A stretch of DNA of 24,911 nucleotides from Moraxellaceae bacterium UBA2477 (GCA_002342025.1 DDPD01000086.1:2065-26975), one strand, 5' to 3'; counted from the first letter of the stretch, positions 1-7,773 are shown. Program-made: numbers and translations. Notes: generated from the letters alone by a model not told the origin.

Positions 1-489
1 CTGCGTGCCGACCTTGCCGCGGGTCGTCTTGATTGCGCTATCGATATTGCCCAGCCGGTATCCGCCGACCTCTGTCATACCTTGTTATTGCAGGATGAGT
101 TTGTGGTGGTCAGTAGCGCCTCAGCGAACGCGGCACGCCCGCTGGATATCCAATCGTATTTGGCGGCACAGCATGTCACGGTGTCTTCGCGGCGAACAGG
201 GCGAGCGGTTGAGGATCTGGGGCTGGCGAAATTAGGCCTAGAGCGGCAGGTGGTCATGCGTTGTCAGCACTATGAGGCGGCTTGCCGTGTTGTTGCTGCC
301 TCGGACTTATTGTTGACTCTGCCTAGGCGGCAAGCAGAGGCTATTCATGCTTCGGTGAAGAATGTCATTCTGACTTTGCCGGTTGAGCTGCCCAAAATGG
401 AGCTACACCTGTACTGGCATCGTCAGCGGGAGACAGACCCTGCAAATCACTGGCTGCGTAAGCAGGTTCTTGCGGTCATGACGGCTTAG
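1..489 (+). CDS. LysR-family transcriptional regulator, C-terminal part (5' end outside window)
   Basis: This open frame runs in from the window edge and ends at a TAG stop, giving 162 residues. It reads as the effector-binding half of a LysR-type regulator. It begins with a stretch of the type 'LRADLAAGRLDCAIDI', followed by a 'LLQDEFVVVSS' strand and 'VVAASDLLLTLPRRQAEAI', which is typical of the hinge and second subdomain. The DNA-binding helix-turn-helix lies upstream of base 1 and cannot be seen. The stop overlaps by 4 bases the stop of the convergent TauE-type exporter gene. The ligand is unknown. Whether it controls the exporter is inference; a dyad at the position such regulators use lies upstream of that gene (1535-1557). 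Family assignment is fairly firm, subgroup is not. Confidence 0.85.
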   Translation: MRADLAAGRLDCAIDIAQPVSADLCHTLLLQDEFVVVSSASANAARPLDIQSYLAAQHVTVSSRRTGRAVEDLGLAKLGLERQVVMRCQHYEAACRVVAASDLLLTLPRRQAEAIHASVKNVILTLPVELPKMELHLYWHRQRETDPANHWLRKQVLAVMTA

Positions 490-1460
490 AACAGTTTGCT
501 CAAATTCACCACGCTGACCACGCTGATTAACGTGCCCACCAGCATGAGCAGGGTACGTGTTTGCAAATGGCGGGTAATAAAGGCGGCAAACGGTGCCGCA
601 AATAAGCCCCCCACGGTCAGGCCCGCCACGAAAATCCACACGCTGCTGTCTAGAATGGTAAAGAACGTTGCGGCAACAGTTACGGTCAGGAAGAACTCCG
701 CAAAATTAACCGAACCAATGGTGGTGCGCGGGTCGTGACCTGCACCAACGAGGGACGTAGTGACAATAGGGCCCCAGCCGCCACCGCCAGTGGTGTCCAT
801 AAAGCCGCCAAATAAGGCGAGGGGAGCGACTTTTTTAGCCTCGATATCTCGTTTTAATTTAATAACCTTGAAGGCTTTGCTAAACACGTAAAGGCCCATC
901 AGCAGGAGGTAGGCACTGATAAACGGTTTTAGCACCTGGCCATCCACATTCGTGAGGACATAAGCACCCAGCAAGGCACCGATGATGCCTGGCAAAAGCA
1001 GGCTCAACACCAGTCGTTTGTTCACATTGCCAAGCTTGAGGTGGGAAATGCCAGACACTCCAGTGGTGAACACTTCCGCGAGATGGGTCGCGCCACTGGC
1101 CATGGCCGGAGGTGCGCCGGCGGCTAGCAGAAAAGTGGTCGCTGTGATGCCGTAAGCCATGCCCAATGCGCCATCAATAATTTGCGCCAGCAGACCTACG
1201 CCCACCGCCGTCCAAAATAAGGGGTTATTTAGCGCCCCTTCAATGAGTTCCAGGCCAGACGCTGGGCCGCCGCCCCAAAAAAGGCGGTAGATAAAGTAGC
1301 CGACTAAACTGACCAGAATCGCGACGATCAAATAGCTGGCGAGGCGCAGCACCGGATGTTCTTGCGCGTGGGTGACCGCGTATTCCACGGGGGGCAGCCC
1401 CAGTGCTTCGTGCTCAGGGTTGATGGTTTGATCGTTTAGGTCGGGATGACGGATTTTCAT
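486..1460 (-). CDS. TauE/SafE (DUF81) family anion exporter, probable inner-membrane permease
   Basis: A 324-residue polytopic membrane protein. The N-terminal ~40 residues are polar and probably cytoplasmic; hydrophobic segments begin at about residue 42 ('LASYLIVAILVSLVGYFIYR'). Two family-typical glycine-rich repeats are visible: 'DGALGMAYG' near residue 97, and 'GGFMDTTGGGGWGPIVTTSL' in the second half, followed by a 'TIGSVNFAEF' segment. Members of this family export sulfite, sulfoacetate or related organic anions, but the substrate cannot be read from sequence. The ATG at 1460 lacks a clear Shine-Dalgarno sequence. Upstream there is a candidate -10 (TACAAT, minus strand, 1493-1498) and an AT-rich dyad. 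The gene stands alone and converges on the LysR gene with a 4-base overlap. Confidence 0.88.
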   Translation of the reverse strand: MKIRHPDLNDQTINPEHEALGLPPVEYAVTHAQEHPVLRLASYLIVAILVSLVGYFIYRLFWGGGPASGLELIEGALNNPLFWTAVGVGLLAQIIDGALGMAYGITATTFLLAAGAPPAMASGATHLAEVFTTGVSGISHLKLGNVNKRLVLSLLLPGIIGALLGAYVLTNVDGQVLKPFISAYLLLMGLYVFSKAFKVIKLKRDIEAKKVAPLALFGGFMDTTGGGGWGPIVTTSLVGAGHDPRTTIGSVNFAEFFLTVTVAATFFTILDSSVWIFVAGLTVGGLFAAPFAAFITRHLQTRTLLMLVGTLISVVSVVNLSKLF

Positions 1461-1492
1461 TATTCAACTAATCGCAGAAGGGGCAGATGCGT

Positions 1493-1498
1493 ATTGTA
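1493..1498 (-). promoter_or_regulatory. Candidate -10 element of the TauE-type exporter gene
   Basis: On the minus strand the hexamer is TACAAT, 32 bases upstream of the ATG at 1460. No good -35 hexamer sits 17 bases further upstream (TATTAG), which would fit an activator-dependent promoter. Assignment is by eye only. Confidence 0.3.
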
Positions 1499-1521
1499 GG
1501 CAAGTCATTTGCGATCTAATA

Positions 1522-1557
1522 AGAATATTATTCTATAACTAAAGATCATTTGGTTAT
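1522..1557. promoter_or_regulatory. Two adjacent dyads upstream of the exporter gene; possible LysR-type operator
   Basis: 1535-1557 has arms ATAACTAAA and TTTGGTTAT around a 5-base centre, pairing at 8 of 9 positions. Directly beside it, 1522-1534 has the perfect arms AGAAT and ATTCT around ATT. If the -10 at 1493-1498 is right, the dyads centre near -60 and -42. That matches the usual recognition and activation site spacing of LysR-type regulators. The binding protein is not known. Confidence 0.35.
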
Positions 1558-1585
1558 TACGGGTGGGCTACGCCGCATCGCTCAT

Positions 1586-1620
1586 AAAAATGCCCCGGCA
1601 CTTGCGTTACCGGGGCATTT
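1586..1620 (-). terminator. Rho-independent terminator of the FAD monooxygenase gene
   Basis: A perfect 11-bp stem (AAATGCCCCGG at 1588-1598, CCGGGGCATTT at 1610-1620) closes an 11-base loop. On the minus strand it is followed by a run of T residues (1590-1586). It lies about 28 bases after the stop of the monooxygenase gene. Confidence 0.9.
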
Positions 1621-1647
1621 ATAGATTGGCCTTAACCGCAGAAGAAC

Positions 1648-3168
1648 TTAGCGACCCAAAGCGGCTCGCAAGGGTGCAGTAAAGCGTTCTACCGAGCTTT
1701 TGCCTCTGACTTTGCCGTCAAATGCCAGCACATCATCCTCAATGGCGCTAAAGCGTAATTGCGGAATATCGCGCAGGTAATTTTGATCAACCAGCCAAGG
1801 TGCAGCACTACCTTGGCGTGGGAGTTGATCTGCAGCGCGGCGGATATAGCCGGATGACAGGCCGCCCAGCACGGTGTCTTCACTGAGCGGGTGGTTATTG
1901 GCGCGCGGTTCAACGGTGCTGTAGCCGTTACGATCCATATGCTTCAGCAAGCGACAGACGTACTCGGCAGCGAGATCGGCTTTCAGGGTCCAAGAGGCGT
2001 TGGTGTAGCCAAAAACAATGGCGGCATTCGGCACGCCATCAATCATTAAGCCCTTATAGGTCAGCTTTTCCTTCACCACGATGGGGGCGTTGTCTACAGT
2101 CGTTTTTACGCCGCCCAGCAGCTGCACATTCAAGCCCGTTGCCGACACGATGATATCGGCTTCTAGCGTTTCACCCGATTTCAGCAAAATGCCGTTAGCG
2201 GTAAAGCGCTCGATATGGTCGGTATGGATAGAGGCTTTGCCGTTGCGCAGCACCTTAAAAAGATCGCCATTGGGCACGACGCACAGGCGTTGATCCCACG
2301 GGGCATAGTCTGGTGTGAAGTGACGCATTTCAATGTTAGTGCCCACCAGTTGGCGCTTAACCATGCTCAGAATGAAGCGGCGAACAGAATCTGGGCGTGA
2401 ACGAGAGGCCTTATACAGAGTGCGTTGAATGGCGATATTGCGACCGCGATTCAGCTGATAAGCCAGTTTGGCTGGCAGCGTTTTCTGCAGCAGCTTGCTG
2501 ACCGGGTCTACTGAGGGCACGGACAAAATATAGGTCGGCGAGCGCTGCAGCATGGACACATGAGCCGCTTTATCGGTCATGTTAGGGACCAGCGTGATTG
2601 CCGTGGCACCAGAGCCAATAATCACGACTTTTTTGCCTGCGTAGTCCAAATTCTCTGGCCAGAATTGTGGGTGCACGATCTGACCTTGGAAGTCAGCTTC
2701 GCCCGGGAACTCGGGGCGGAAGCCTTCATCGTAATTGTAATAGCCGGAGCAACCGAGCAAGAAATTAGCGGTGTACTCTTCTGTTTCGCCGGTTTCATCA
2801 TTCACGGCGGCCACATGCCAGCGCTTATCGCTGGATGACCAATTCGCTGTGACGACTTTACGGCCAAAACGAATTTTCTGGTCTACGCCATACTCTTCAG
2901 CGGTTTTACGAACATAACCACGGATAGATTCGCCATCAGCGAGCACACGGGCCTCTGTCCACGGCTTGAAGTTAAAGCCGAAGGTATACATGTCGGAGTC
3001 GGAGCGGATGCCGGGGTAGCGGAACAAGTCCCAGGTTCCGCCAATAGCGTGACGACGCTCTAGGATGGCGACAGACTTGTTTGGGCATTCACGCTTAAGA
3101 TGGCAGGCAGCGCCAATGCCAGAAATTCCGGCACCAATAATCAAAACATCCTGGTGTTGAACAGACAT
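1648..3168 (-). CDS. EthA-like FAD-dependent (Baeyer-Villiger type) monooxygenase
   Basis: A 506-residue class B flavoprotein monooxygenase. The FAD-binding GxGxxG is at residues 12-17 (GAGISG) with an acidic partner in 'AILERR'. The sequence 'GGTWDLFRYPGIRSDSDMY' (43-61) is nearly identical to what I recall of mycobacterial EthA. The Baeyer-Villiger fingerprint FxGxxxHxxxWP is present as F160, G162, H166, W170 and P171. The NADPH-side Rossmann motif is GSGATA (185-190), and 'YTNASWTLKAD' lies toward the C-terminus. Such enzymes insert oxygen next to a ketone, or oxidise sulfur, using NADPH and O2; the natural substrate here is unknown. The ATG at 3168 has GAGG 7 bases upstream, inside a 21-base imperfect palindrome. 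Transcription appears monocistronic, ending at the hairpin at 1586-1620. Confidence 0.92.
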   Translation of the reverse strand: MSVQHQDVLIIGAGISGIGAACHLKRECPNKSVAILERRHAIGGTWDLFRYPGIRSDSDMYTFGFNFKPWTEARVLADGESIRGYVRKTAEEYGVDQKIRFGRKVVTANWSSSDKRWHVAAVNDETGETEEYTANFLLGCSGYYNYDEGFRPEFPGEADFQGQIVHPQFWPENLDYAGKKVVIIGSGATAITLVPNMTDKAAHVSMLQRSPTYILSVPSVDPVSKLLQKTLPAKLAYQLNRGRNIAIQRTLYKASRSRPDSVRRFILSMVKRQLVGTNIEMRHFTPDYAPWDQRLCVVPNGDLFKVLRNGKASIHTDHIERFTANGILLKSGETLEADIIVSATGLNVQLLGGVKTTVDNAPIVVKEKLTYKGLMIDGVPNAAIVFGYTNASWTLKADLAAEYVCRLLKHMDRNGYSTVEPRANNHPLSEDTVLGGLSSGYIRRAADQLPRQGSAAPWLVDQNYLRDIPQLRFSAIEDDVLAFDGKVRGKSSVERFTAPLRAALGR

Positions 3169-3175
3169 AAAACAA

Positions 3176-3196
3176 CCTCGATTTAGTAAACCGAGG
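3176..3196 (-). promoter_or_regulatory. Imperfect palindrome overlapping the ribosome-binding site of the FAD monooxygenase
   Basis: Arms CCTCG and CGAGG (3176-3180, 3192-3196), plus TTTA and TAAA inside them, surround a single central G. One mismatched pair interrupts the dyad, so 9 of 10 arm positions pair. On the minus strand the 3' arm contains the GAGG that would serve as Shine-Dalgarno, 7 bases before the ATG. It could be a repressor operator or an RNA hairpin hiding the ribosome site; sequence alone does not decide. Confidence 0.45.
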
Positions 3197-3233
3197 TAAA
3201 GCTAAGATGAAAAAAGTGCGTAGTCAACTAATT

Positions 3234-3260
3234 TGACAATGCTTGTTGTATCAATTGTCA
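3234..3260. repeat. 7-bp inverted repeat TGACAAT / ATTGTCA with 13-base spacer
   Basis: TGACAAT at 3234-3240 is mirrored by ATTGTCA at 3254-3260. It lies upstream of the monooxygenase gene and abuts, sharing six bases with, the long hairpin after fabB. A third copy of the TGACAA hexamer is at 3297-3302. It could be an operator for the monooxygenase; no regulator gene is adjacent. Confidence 0.3.
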
Positions 3261-3301
3261 TTTCAGGTCGAATCTGTGGGGCAGTCGACCTGAAATGACA
3301 A
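3255..3301 (-). terminator. Long perfect hairpin just after fabB, probable transcript end or 3' stabiliser
   Basis: Arms TTGTCATTTCAGGTCGA (3255-3271) and TCGACCTGAAATGACAA (3285-3301) pair at all 17 positions. Three more pairs (CTG/CAG) form inside after a 2-base bulge, leaving the loop TGGGG. It starts 3 bases after the fabB stop. Neither strand shows a long T run after the stem, so it is not a textbook intrinsic terminator. It may need Rho, or protect the 3' end of the message. Confidence 0.5.
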
Positions 3302-3304
3302 GCT

Positions 3305-4519
3305 TTAGAGCTTACGCAGTACCAGTGAGGCGTTTGTACCGCCAAAACCAAAGCTATTCGACATCACGGTTTTCAAGCCTGCGTTATCGATGCGTTGGAG
3401 GGTGATAGGCAAGCCAATGGCCTCGGGGTCTAGGGTTTCGATGTTTGCGGAGGCCGTCACAAAGTCATGTTGCAGCATGAGCAAGCAATAAATCGCTTCC
3501 TGTACGCCCGCCGCACCCAAGGAGTGTCCAGACAAGGATTTGGTGGAGCTGATGTGAGGCGCGTTCTCACCAAAAACGGCACGAATGGCGCGCAATTCAG
3601 CCAAATCGCCCACTGGCGTGGACGTGCCATGGGTGTTCAGGTAGTCAATGGGCGTGTCTACCGTGGCGAGTGCCATACGCATGCAACGCTCAGCGCCTTC
3701 GCCGCTGGGGGCCACCATGTCGTAGCCATCGGAGGTCGCGCCGTAACCTACGATTTCAGCCAAAATTGTGGCTCCACGAGCCATGGCATGATCATAGGAC
3801 TCCACCACGACCATGCCGCCGCCGCCAGCAATGACAAAGCCATCACGGTTAGCATCATAGGCGCGTGAGGCCTTCGCAGGCGTGTCGTTATATTTGCTCG
3901 ACATGGCTCCCATGGCGTCAAACATACAGGACTCTTCCCAGCTTTCTTCCTCGCCACCACCGGCAAACACAATGTCTTGTTTGCCGAGTTGAATGAGTTC
4001 AGCAGCATGGCCGATGCAATGAGCACTGGTAGCGCAGGCTGAGGCGATGGAATAGTTCACGCCCTTAATTTGATAAGCAGTGGCCAAGCAGGCCGAAATG
4101 GTCGAGGCCATGGTACGCGGCACCATGTACGGGCCAACGCGCTTCACGCCTTTTTCCCGTGCGATATCGGCCGCAAGTACCTGGTTGGTGCTGGACGCAC
4201 CGCCGGAGCCAGCCACTAAGCCAGTCCGTGGGTTGATGACCTGCTCTGGCGTCAAGCCGGCCATCGCAATGGCTTTGCCCATCGAGATATAGGCATAGGC
4301 AGCGGCATCGCCCATGAAACGTAGCAACTTTCGGTCAATCAAGGCTTCTAAATCGAGATCACGGATACTGCCGCTAATCTGGCTGCGAAAACCCATCTCC
4401 GCGTATTTGGCATTTGCCGAAATGCCCGAGCGACCATGATAAAGACTGTCTTTAACGGTTTCCGGCTCCAAGCCGAGGCAGGAGGTAATACCAAAACCGG
4501 TGATGACGACGCGACGCAT
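3305..4519 (-). CDS. fabB: Beta-ketoacyl-ACP synthase I (FabB)
   Basis: 404 residues, close to the 406 of E. coli FabB. It condenses malonyl-ACP with acyl-ACP and elongates the cis-unsaturated intermediate made by FabA, so the pair sets the unsaturated fatty acid supply. The catalytic triad is in place: C162 in 'SACATSAHC', H297 in 'NTHGTSTPVGD' and H332 in 'SLSGHSLGAAG', with the supporting K327. 'GFGGTNASLVLRKL' ends the protein in the usual way. It follows fabA after a 12-base gap that holds a GGAG ribosome site, so the two are surely one operon. The stop is followed within 3 bases by the long hairpin at 3255-3301. Confidence 0.97.
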   Translation of the reverse strand: MRRVVITGFGITSCLGLEPETVKDSLYHGRSGISANAKYAEMGFRSQISGSIRDLDLEALIDRKLLRFMGDAAAYAYISMGKAIAMAGLTPEQVINPRTGLVAGSGGASSTNQVLAADIAREKGVKRVGPYMVPRTMASTISACLATAYQIKGVNYSIASACATSAHCIGHAAELIQLGKQDIVFAGGGEEESWEESCMFDAMGAMSSKYNDTPAKASRAYDANRDGFVIAGGGGMVVVESYDHAMARGATILAEIVGYGATSDGYDMVAPSGEGAERCMRMALATVDTPIDYLNTHGTSTPVGDLAELRAIRAVFGENAPHISSTKSLSGHSLGAAGVQEAIYCLLMLQHDFVTASANIETLDPEAIGLPITLQRIDNAGLKTVMSNSFGFGGTNASLVLRKL

Positions 4520-4531
4520 TGCGTTCTCCGT

Positions 4532-5056
4532 TTAGAAGTGATCGGTGCTGGTAAAGAGGCCAACTTTCAGGTCGGTGGCCGTATAAATTTCACGGCCATC
4601 AACGAGTACACGACCATCGGCGATACCCATGACCAATTTGCGCTCAATTAGCCGTTTAATTTGAATTTCGTAAGTGATTTTTTGGTGATGGGGCAGCACC
4701 TGACCAAAGAACTTGATTTCGCCTGCACCGAGGGCACGGCCCCGGCCCGGGTTGCCGCGCCAGCCCAAAAAGAAACCCAGCAGTTGCCAGAGCGCATCGA
4801 CACCTAAACAGCCGGGCATGACGGGGTCCGTCTCAAAGTGACACTGGAAAAACCAGAGTGACGGGTTGATGTCGAGCTCAGCAATAATCGAGCCTTTGCC
4901 ATGCTCGCCGCCTTCACCGCTGATGTGGGTGATGCGATCCATCATGAGCATATTCGGTTGGGGTAGGCGAGCGTTGTTTTCGCCAAAGAGTTCGCCGCGG
5001 CCGCAGGCGAGCAGGTCTTCACGGCTAAAACAGGTGCGTTGGGTCGCGTCGCTCAT
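4532..5056 (-). CDS. fabA: 3-hydroxydecanoyl-ACP dehydratase/isomerase (FabA)
   Basis: 174 residues from the ATG at 5056, matching the roughly 171 of the family. The frame stays open further upstream to 5170, but the start 'MSDATQRTCFSREDLLACG' aligns with known FabA N-termini and has AAAGGA just upstream, so the longer form is rejected. The active-site His is H73 in 'CHFETDPVMPGC', and the Asp is D87 in 'LGVDALWQLLG'. FabA dehydrates 3-hydroxydecanoyl-ACP and isomerises the trans-2 product to cis-3, starting unsaturated fatty acid synthesis in the cytosol. It is first in the operon with fabB and divergent from ccmF across a 211-base gap. Confidence 0.97.
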   Translation of the reverse strand: MSDATQRTCFSREDLLACGRGELFGENNARLPQPNMLMMDRITHISGEGGEHGKGSIIAELDINPSLWFFQCHFETDPVMPGCLGVDALWQLLGFFLGWRGNPGRGRALGAGEIKFFGQVLPHHQKITYEIQIKRLIERKLVMGIADGRVLVDGREIYTATDLKVGLFTSTDHF

Positions 5057-5089
5057 AACATCCTTTATCCAAGTCATTGATTGCGCTGC

Positions 5090-5098
5090 ATCATAGCA
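5090..5098 (-). promoter_or_regulatory. Candidate extended -10 promoter of fabA-fabB
   Basis: On the minus strand the sequence is TGC followed by TATGAT, an extended -10 element with a 5-of-6 hexamer. Transcription would start near 5083, giving a leader of about 27 bases before the fabA ATG. No convincing -35 is present at 17 bases, which an extended -10 can tolerate. Confidence 0.4.
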
Positions 5099-5267
5099 AG
5101 CTGCTTTTGACAGAACGCTTACACAGTTGGCACAGAGTTGTTTCCAAGTGTTTCGAACTGATGTCAGCAAGATGACTGTTTTGTCGGCGCTCTGACGCTG
5201 GACAGTACTTAATGGGTGCGTATGATGCCCACTGCCTAAACCGGGTCTTTAGTTGCGAGGAATCATC

Positions 5268-7211
5268 ATGTGGGTTGAGCTGGGTCAGTATGCACTGGTG
5301 CTCGCGTTTGTTGTGGCCATTGTGCAGGGCACGTTGCCTTGGTGGGGCGTGGTGCGTGGAGATACACGCGTACAAGCCATGGCGCGAACGGCAGCCTTTA
5401 CTCAGTTGGGCTTGTTGGTGCTTTCGTTTGCCTTGCTCACGCTGGCCTTCCTGCAAAATGATTTCAGCGTGGATTACATTGCCCGCCAGTCCAATACCTT
5501 ATTGCCTTGGTGGTACAAAATTTCCGCCGTTTGGGGCGGACATGAAGGCTCCCTGTTGCTATGGGCACTGGTACTGGCGCTATGGACGGCCGCGGTGGCG
5601 CGCTTTTCACAAGCCTTGCCCTTAGACATGACGGCTCGGGTTTTGGCGATCTTGGGGCTGGTCAGCACGGCCATCATTAGCTTTATTCTGTTTACGTCGA
5701 ACCCATTCAATCGCTTATTCCCCGATTTTCCGATTGAGGGCAATGACCTTAATCCGTTGCTGCAAGACCCGGGCCTCATCTTTCACCCCCCCATGTTGTA
5801 CATGGGCTATGTCGGCTTTGCCGTGCCTTTTGCCTTTGCCATGGCGGGCCTGATGACCGGTCGTCTGGATAGCGCTTGGGCACGCTGGTCGCGCCCGTGG
5901 GCATTGGCGGCCTGGAGCTTTCTCACCGTTGGCATTGCGTTGGGTTCGTGGTGGGCCTATTACGAGCTGGGTTGGGGCGGTTGGTGGTTCTGGGATCCGG
6001 TAGAGAATGCGTCCTTTATGCCGTGGCTGGCAGGCACGGCACTTTTGCACTCTCTCGCGGTCAGTGAAAAGCGTGGTGTGTTTAAGGCCTGGACGGTGTT
6101 GCTGGCCATTATTGCCTTCTCATTAAGTTTGCTCGGTACCTTCCTGGTGCGCTCGGGTGTGCTGACCTCTGTGCATGCGTTCGCCGCAGACCCCACACGT
6201 GGGTTGTATATTTTGGGCATCTTGGTGGTGGTTGTGGGCGGCTCGTTAAGCCTGTTTGCCTGGAGAGGAGCGGCCTTACAACGAGAAAGCAATCATGGCC
6301 CGTTTTCGCGAGAGATGTTCCTGCTGTTGAATAACCTGTTCTTGCTAACGGCCACCGTTATTGTCTTATTGGGCACGTTATTCCCCCTGATAGCGGATGC
6401 ACTGGAGCTCGGCAAGTTCTCGGTGGGCCCACCCTATTTTAATCTGCTGTTCGTGCCGCTCACCCTGCTATTGCTGGTGTTTCTGGGCGTTGGGCCATCC
6501 ACTAACTGGAAGAAGCAATCGGCTGATGTGATCTTACTGCCGCTGCGTAAGGTGTTATTGGCGGCCATTGTGATTGCGATAGGCTTGCCACTGATCTTCT
6601 TTGGCAATTGGCCGTGGCATGTTGGCGTCACCGTTGGTCTTTGTGCGTGGGTATTGGGCAGCCAGTTGGTCGATATTGCACGTAAGACGCAACATGCCAG
6701 CACGCGCATTCAGGGCTTAAAAAAGCTCACCCGCAGCTACTGGGGCATGCAGTTGGCGCATTTAGGGTTGCTTGTGATGGTGCTGGGCATCGCATTCACC
6801 ACCAGCTATAGCGTTGAAAAGGACGTGCGTTTAGCGCCGGGCGAGAGCATTACGGTGAACGATTACACCTTCCGTTTTGAAGGTGTTGCAGATCACCAAG
6901 GCCCCAACTATGTGGCTCAGCGCGGCACCTTAATTGTTAGCCATGATGGTTTTGTAGAAACGCTGCACCCGGAAAAGCGCATTTATCGCGTGCAGCAAAA
7001 CCCAATGACCGAAGCGGCGATCTCAGGCAATGCCTTCCGAGACTTGTATGTGGCCTTGGGCGAGCCTTTAGATGCCGGTGCCTGGGCCGTGCGTATTTAC
7101 CACAAGCCTATGATTCGCTGGATCTGGTTCGGCGCTTTGATGATGGCCTTGGGCGCCCTGTTATCCATGCTGGATAAGCGTTATCGCTTGAAAGCGGCGG
7201 GAGGGCGTTGA
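5268..7211 (+). CDS. ccmF: Cytochrome c maturation protein CcmF, heme lyase subunit
   Basis: 647 residues from the ATG at 5268, chosen because GAGGAA lies 5 bases upstream; a TTG 15 bases earlier is less likely. It is a polytopic inner-membrane protein. The WWD heme-handling motif spans about residues 228-253 ('WGGWWFWDPVENASFMPW'). Histidines H173, H261 and H303 fall at the same numbers I recall for the functional histidines of E. coli CcmF. A fourth, H498 in 'QLAHLGLL', corresponds to the later conserved His. CcmF with CcmH and CcmI attaches heme from holo-CcmE to apocytochrome c in the periplasm. It heads a plus-strand block with ccmG, ccmH and ccmI; ccmABCDE are not upstream, where fabA lies. 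Confidence 0.97.
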   Translation: MWVELGQYALVLAFVVAIVQGTLPWWGVVRGDTRVQAMARTAAFTQLGLLVLSFALLTLAFLQNDFSVDYIARQSNTLLPWWYKISAVWGGHEGSLLLWALVLALWTAAVARFSQALPLDMTARVLAILGLVSTAIISFILFTSNPFNRLFPDFPIEGNDLNPLLQDPGLIFHPPMLYMGYVGFAVPFAFAMAGLMTGRLDSAWARWSRPWALAAWSFLTVGIALGSWWAYYELGWGGWWFWDPVENASFMPWLAGTALLHSLAVSEKRGVFKAWTVLLAIIAFSLSLLGTFLVRSGVLTSVHAFAADPTRGLYILGILVVVVGGSLSLFAWRGAALQRESNHGPFSREMFLLLNNLFLLTATVIVLLGTLFPLIADALELGKFSVGPPYFNLLFVPLTLLLLVFLGVGPSTNWKKQSADVILLPLRKVLLAAIVIAIGLPLIFFGNWPWHVGVTVGLCAWVLGSQLVDIARKTQHASTRIQGLKKLTRSYWGMQLAHLGLLVMVLGIAFTTSYSVEKDVRLAPGESITVNDYTFRFEGVADHQGPNYVAQRGTLIVSHDGFVETLHPEKRIYRVQQNPMTEAAISGNAFRDLYVALGEPLDAGAWAVRIYHKPMIRWIWFGALMMALGALLSMLDKRYRLKAAGGR

Positions 7212-7212
7212 G

Positions 7213-7773
7213 ATGAAACCCTCTTTGCGCAAAAGCTTTATTTTCGGCTTGCCCTTGGTGCTGTTTCTGGCTTTGGCCGTGTTACTGGCGAGCAGAAATG
7301 GGGAAGACCCGTCTTATCTGCCGTCTGCTCGTTTACAGCAACCTGTACCGGCCTTTAGTTTGTCTAGCCTGGAAGATCCCGAACGCATGCTGGACCCTTC
7401 AATTTTTCAGGGTCAGGTTTCCTTGTTAAATGTGTGGGCCACCTGGTGTGTGTCCTGTCTGGTTGAGCATCCGGTCCTGCTCAATATGGCGGCTGACGGC
7501 GTTCGCATCATCGGCGTGAATTACAAAGATGACCGCCAAGCCGCTCAGGCCTATTTACGTGAGCGCGGTAACCCGTTTGCCGAAACGGTATTTGATGAGC
7601 GCGGTGACCTAGGTCTGGACCTCGGCGTTTATGGTGCACCAGAAACCTATCTGATCGATGCGCAAGGCCGTATTCGATATCGCGCTGTGGGAGTTCTCGA
7701 TGCTAAGGCCTGGTTGCAGGAATTGAAGCCACGCTATGACGCCGTGCGGGCGGAATCCGCAGGAGCGAAATGA
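7213..7773 (+). CDS. ccmG: CcmG/DsbE, periplasmic thiol-disulfide oxidoreductase for cytochrome c maturation
   Basis: 186 residues. A single N-terminal membrane anchor (about residues 8-27, 'SFIFGLPLVLFLALAVLLAS') is followed by a thioredoxin-fold domain. The redox motif is C79-V-S-C82 in 'WATWCVSCLVEHP', and the cis-proline region is 'YGAPETYLID'. The protein reduces the CxxCH cysteines of apocytochrome c, or resolves mixed disulfides with CcmH, so that heme can be attached. It starts one base after the ccmF stop and overlaps ccmH by 4 bases, indicating translational coupling. Confidence 0.96.
   Translation: MKPSLRKSFIFGLPLVLFLALAVLLASRNGEDPSYLPSARLQQPVPAFSLSSLEDPERMLDPSIFQGQVSLLNVWATWCVSCLVEHPVLLNMAADGVRIIGVNYKDDRQAAQAYLRERGNPFAETVFDERGDLGLDLGVYGAPETYLIDAQGRIRYRAVGVLDAKAWLQELKPRYDAVRAESAGAK

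Noticed and set aside
5057..5170. N-terminal extension of FabA by 38 residues
   Set aside because: The added residues do not resemble FabA, the ATG at 5056 has a good ribosome site, and the extension would cover the likely promoter.
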